Shown here piece by piece: positions 22,893 to 24,905 of a DNA stretch of 24,905 nt (the stretch's first letter is position 1; each line of letters opens with the position of its first letter). The stretch covers positions 1-24,905 of the forward strand of contig DATJIM010000098.1 in the NCBI GenBank assembly GCA_035493195.1, read 5' to 3'. The position numbers and the translations under genes are program-made. The DNA is from Schlegelella_A sp035493195 (GTDB lineage Bacteria > Pseudomonadota > Gammaproteobacteria > Burkholderiales > Burkholderiaceae_C). The notes under the pieces are model-generated. The model had not been told where the DNA came from. It saw nothing but the letters and a program-made list of their open reading frames with translations, and searched no databases.

Positions 22893-23655
22893 AGCGCTGC
22901 TGGGCGATCAGCGTCGTCGCCGCGGCGGCGAATGCGATCGCCCACGCCGACGCGCCGGCGCCGACCGCCCACGCTGCGCCGAGCGTGGCGAGGAACGCCG
23001 CCTTCGCTGCCATGCCGTCGAGGTAGCCACCGAGCACGCGCAGCATGCGCGACGCGCCGCCCTGGCGATAGCCGGCGCACGTCGCGAACATGCCGATCAC
23101 GGGGATCGCGGCGACGAGCCCGCAGAAGTGCGGGGCGCTGCGCCGCGACAGCTCGGTCACGACGAGCGACATCGCCCCCGCGGTCGCCATCGCGACGAGC
23201 GTCGCGTCGCCCGAGTTGCCGCGGCGCTCGCTGTCGTGCACCGGAACGCGCGGTGTCGCGACGCGGCCGACGACGACGGCGACGATGGCGAGGAACGCGG
23301 CCGCGACAGGCAGCGTCGCGAGCTGCCACGTCGCGACCGCGAGCGCCGCAGTCGCGAGCCACGCCAAGGTCGCCGCCCAGCCGGCGTGGACGACGAGCGC
23401 GGCGCGCGCGAAGCCGGCGCCGAGCAGGACGGTGAGGCCGGTGCCCCACAGGGTGCCGAGCACGGCGTGCGTTGCGTAGCCGCCGCCGCGCTCGAGCGAC
23501 AGCCAGAAGAGGGCAGGCAGCGAGTTGATCGGCACCGCCGCGGCGAGGCCGGCGGCGCGCGGGCCGGCGCGGCGCAGCATGGCGAGCAGAACGCCGACGG
23601 CGGCGGCGGACAATGCGGCATGGGCGAGGCTCGTGGTCGGCATGGTGGTCGTCAT
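22816..23655 (-). CDS. Integral membrane protein of unknown function with internal two-fold repeat
   Basis: A 279-residue protein read on the minus strand from ATG at 23655 (a second ATG at 23643 is possible). It has about eight strongly hydrophobic segments. The two halves repeat each other: RRAGPRAAGLAAAVPINSLP about 28-47 and RRSAPHFCGLVAAIPVIGMF near 180, each followed by a Gly-rich loop and another helix (VLGTLWG versus VLGGYLDG). A charged cytosolic-type loop (HDSERRGNSGD) joins the halves. The last 30 or so residues are not membrane-like and are read through the antisense of the lipoprotein gene, so the true functional end may lie earlier even though no stop occurs before 22816. I do not recognise a named family; a small-molecule carrier is a guess based on the duplicated fold. 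Confidence 0.75.
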   Translation of the reverse strand: MTTTMPTTSLAHAALSAAAVGVLLAMLRRAGPRAAGLAAAVPINSLPALFWLSLERGGGYATHAVLGTLWGTGLTVLLGAGFARAALVVHAGWAATLAWLATAALAVATWQLATLPVAAAFLAIVAVVVGRVATPRVPVHDSERRGNSGDATLVAMATAGAMSLVVTELSRRSAPHFCGLVAAIPVIGMFATCAGYRQGGASRMLRVLGGYLDGMAAKAAFLATLGAAWAVGAGASAWAIAFAAAATTLIAQQRFTRAASAPRAPSPWRACSAAWPAKT

Positions 23656-23796
23656 TGCGCAAGTCGGGTCGGGGTCTGGTCGACGTGGCCGTCGCAGGCT
23701 CGCCGTCGCAGGGACCGCACTGTCGGCGCGCGCCCGTCCGGCGTCCTGAAAGCGCTCTGAAACGTTCTTCAATCGCGTGATGCGACTTCCGCTGCG
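23656..23796. promoter_or_regulatory. Divergent promoter region with 11-bp-phased direct repeat
   Basis: These 141 bases separate the start codons of a minus-strand membrane protein and a plus-strand PhoB-type regulator, so both promoters should lie here. Two CTGAAA copies at 23746-23751 and 23757-23762 repeat with an 11-base period on the same strand. OmpR/PhoB-family winged-helix proteins typically bind tandem half-sites one helical turn apart, so this could be the regulator's own site. I could not place convincing -35/-10 pairs. Confidence 0.45.
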
Positions 23797-24905
23797 ATGA
23801 CGCCGCCGCTGACGTCCCCCGTTCCCGCACGGCTCTGCTTCGGCCGCTTCGAGTTGCAGCCCGACGAGCGCCGGCTGCTCGCCGACGGCACTCCGGTCGC
23901 GATCGGCGGCCGCGCCTTCGACCTCCTGCACGCGCTCGCCGAGCGGCCGGGCCAGCTGGTCGGCAAGCACACGCTGATGGACCTCGTCTGGCCGGGGCTC
24001 GTCGTCGAGGAGAACAACCTCGCGGCGCAGGTCAGCGCGCTGCGCAAGGTGCTCGGCGGCGAGGTGATCGCGACGATCCCGGGCCGCGGCTACCGTTTCA
24101 TCGCGTCGCTCGCAACGCCGGGGGCAGCCAGCGATGCCGAGGCGGTCGAGCCGCCGGCAGCGCACGACGACGCGACCTTGTCGGCGCTGCGAACGAACCT
24201 GCCGGCCGAGCTGCCGGCGCTGCTCGGGCGCGCCTCCGACCGCGAAGCGCTCGCCGCGCTCGTCGACAGCCACCGCCTCGTCAGCGTGGTCGGCGCCGGC
24301 GGCATCGGCAAGTCGCTTCTCGTGCAGCACCTGCTGGCGTCGCGCCGCGACGCGTACCCGCAGGGCGTGTGCTGGGTCGAGCTGACCAACGTGGTCGACG
24401 CCGCCGCGCTTCCGGGAGCGATCGCCGCCGCGCTCGGCGTCGACGTCGGCCAGGGCGAGCCGCTCGCTGCGCTCGCCGGCGCGCTCGCGCCGCTGGCGAT
24501 GCTGATCGCGCTCGACAACGCCGAGCATCTGCTCGACGGCGTCGCGCACGTCTGCCGGGTGCTGCACGAGGCGGCGCCGACGCTGCGGCTCGTGGTGACG
24601 ACGCAGGCGCCGCTCAAGCTCGCCGCCGAGCGCGTCTTGCGCATCGGGCCGCTCGCGGCTCCGGACGACGCAGTGCCGGCGACGCAGGCGCTCCGCTTCG
24701 GCGCCATCGCGCTCTTCGTCGAGCGTGCGCAAGCGCTCGACCAGCGCTTCGCGCTCAGCGACGCGAACGCCGGCGCGGTGATCGCGACCTGCCGCGCGCT
24801 CGACGGCGTGCCGCTCGCGATCGAGCTCGCCGCGGCGCGCGCGCCGACGCTCGGCGTCGATCGGCTGTTGGCGTCGATGCAGGAGCGCTTTCGCTGGCTG
24901 ACCGG
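23797..24905 (+). CDS. Winged-helix (OmpR/PhoB-type) regulator with STAND-like ATPase domain, 3' end outside window
   Basis: The frame is open from ATG 23797 to the window edge (369 full codons). The in-frame stop at 23758-23760 and the lack of another start make 23797 the only plausible start. Residues about 12-104 form an OmpR/PhoB-type DNA-binding domain: a beta-stranded FGRFELQPDERRLL opening, a recognition region NNLAAQVSALRKVLG, and the closing IPGRGYRF hairpin. A linker leads to a nucleotide-binding domain with P-loop GAGGIGKS at 166-173, Walker-B-like LIALDNAEHLL (Asp240) and VVTTQAPLKLAAE, which is typical of AfsR/NB-ARC-type ATPase regulators. The rest is probably a TPR or similar sensor domain beyond the window. 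It lacks a receiver domain, so it is not a standard response regulator. It likely controls itself and the divergent membrane protein. The signal sensed is unknown. Confidence 0.9.
   Translation, partial: MTPPLTSPVPARLCFGRFELQPDERRLLADGTPVAIGGRAFDLLHALAERPGQLVGKHTLMDLVWPGLVVEENNLAAQVSALRKVLGGEVIATIPGRGYRFIASLATPGAASDAEAVEPPAAHDDATLSALRTNLPAELPALLGRASDREALAALVDSHRLVSVVGAGGIGKSLLVQHLLASRRDAYPQGVCWVELTNVVDAAALPGAIAAALGVDVGQGEPLAALAGALAPLAMLIALDNAEHLLDGVAHVCRVLHEAAPTLRLVVTTQAPLKLAAERVLRIGPLAAPDDAVPATQALRFGAIALFVERAQALDQRFALSDANAGAVIATCRALDGVPLAIELAAARAPTLGVDRLLASMQERFRWLT

Noticed and set aside
23780..23800. Six-codon leader ORF (ATG 23780 to TGA 23798-23800) overlapping the regulator start
   Set aside because: It is too short to judge, has no ribosome binding site, and such mini-ORFs are common by chance.

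Overview
The window is about 24.9 kb of very GC-rich DNA, gene-dense, with almost all genes on the + strand. A PEP-CTERM (exosortase-sorted) secreted protein, an ExeA/GspA-type secretion ATPase and the codon bias together suggest a betaproteobacterium, probably Burkholderiales. That placement is inference; there is no rRNA or other marker gene here. I see no tRNA, CRISPR array, insertion sequence or phage gene.

Layout. Positions 1-2190 hold the end of an unrecognised gene and two tandem paralogous alpha/beta hydrolases; the first is cytoplasmic and has lost key residues, the second has a signal peptide. After a 249-bp gap with a perfect inverted repeat comes the main feature, a tightly packed operon at 2440-18689. 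It encodes a 2819-residue iterative type I PKS (two N-terminal nitronate-monooxygenase/PfaD-like barrels, then KS-AT-ACP-KR-DH), a 1607-residue second synthase (KS-AT-DH with a C-terminal phosphopantetheinyl transferase), a free acyl carrier protein, an alkaline-phosphatase-superfamily enzyme and an alpha/beta hydrolase. Four of the five genes overlap by 1-4 nt; the fifth starts 2 nt after its neighbour. The domain order matches the Pfa (polyunsaturated fatty acid) and enediyne PKS clade but is redistributed over two proteins. I read it as a 'secondary lipid' or polyketide factory with a full reductive set (KR, DH, ER-like barrel), its own carrier-activating enzyme, and two candidate release or tailoring enzymes. 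The product cannot be read from sequence.

Downstream, at 18781-22892, are a PEP-CTERM protein, an ExeA-like membrane ATPase with a peptidoglycan-binding tail, a DMT/EamA permease and a lysine-rich lipoprotein. These look like ordinary chromosomal genes. A minus-strand membrane protein (22816-23655) with an internal two-fold repeat converges on and overlaps the lipoprotein gene. It is divergent from a PhoB-type winged-helix/ATPase regulator (from 23797) that runs off the window; the shared 141-bp region has an 11-bp-phased direct repeat that could be the regulator's site.
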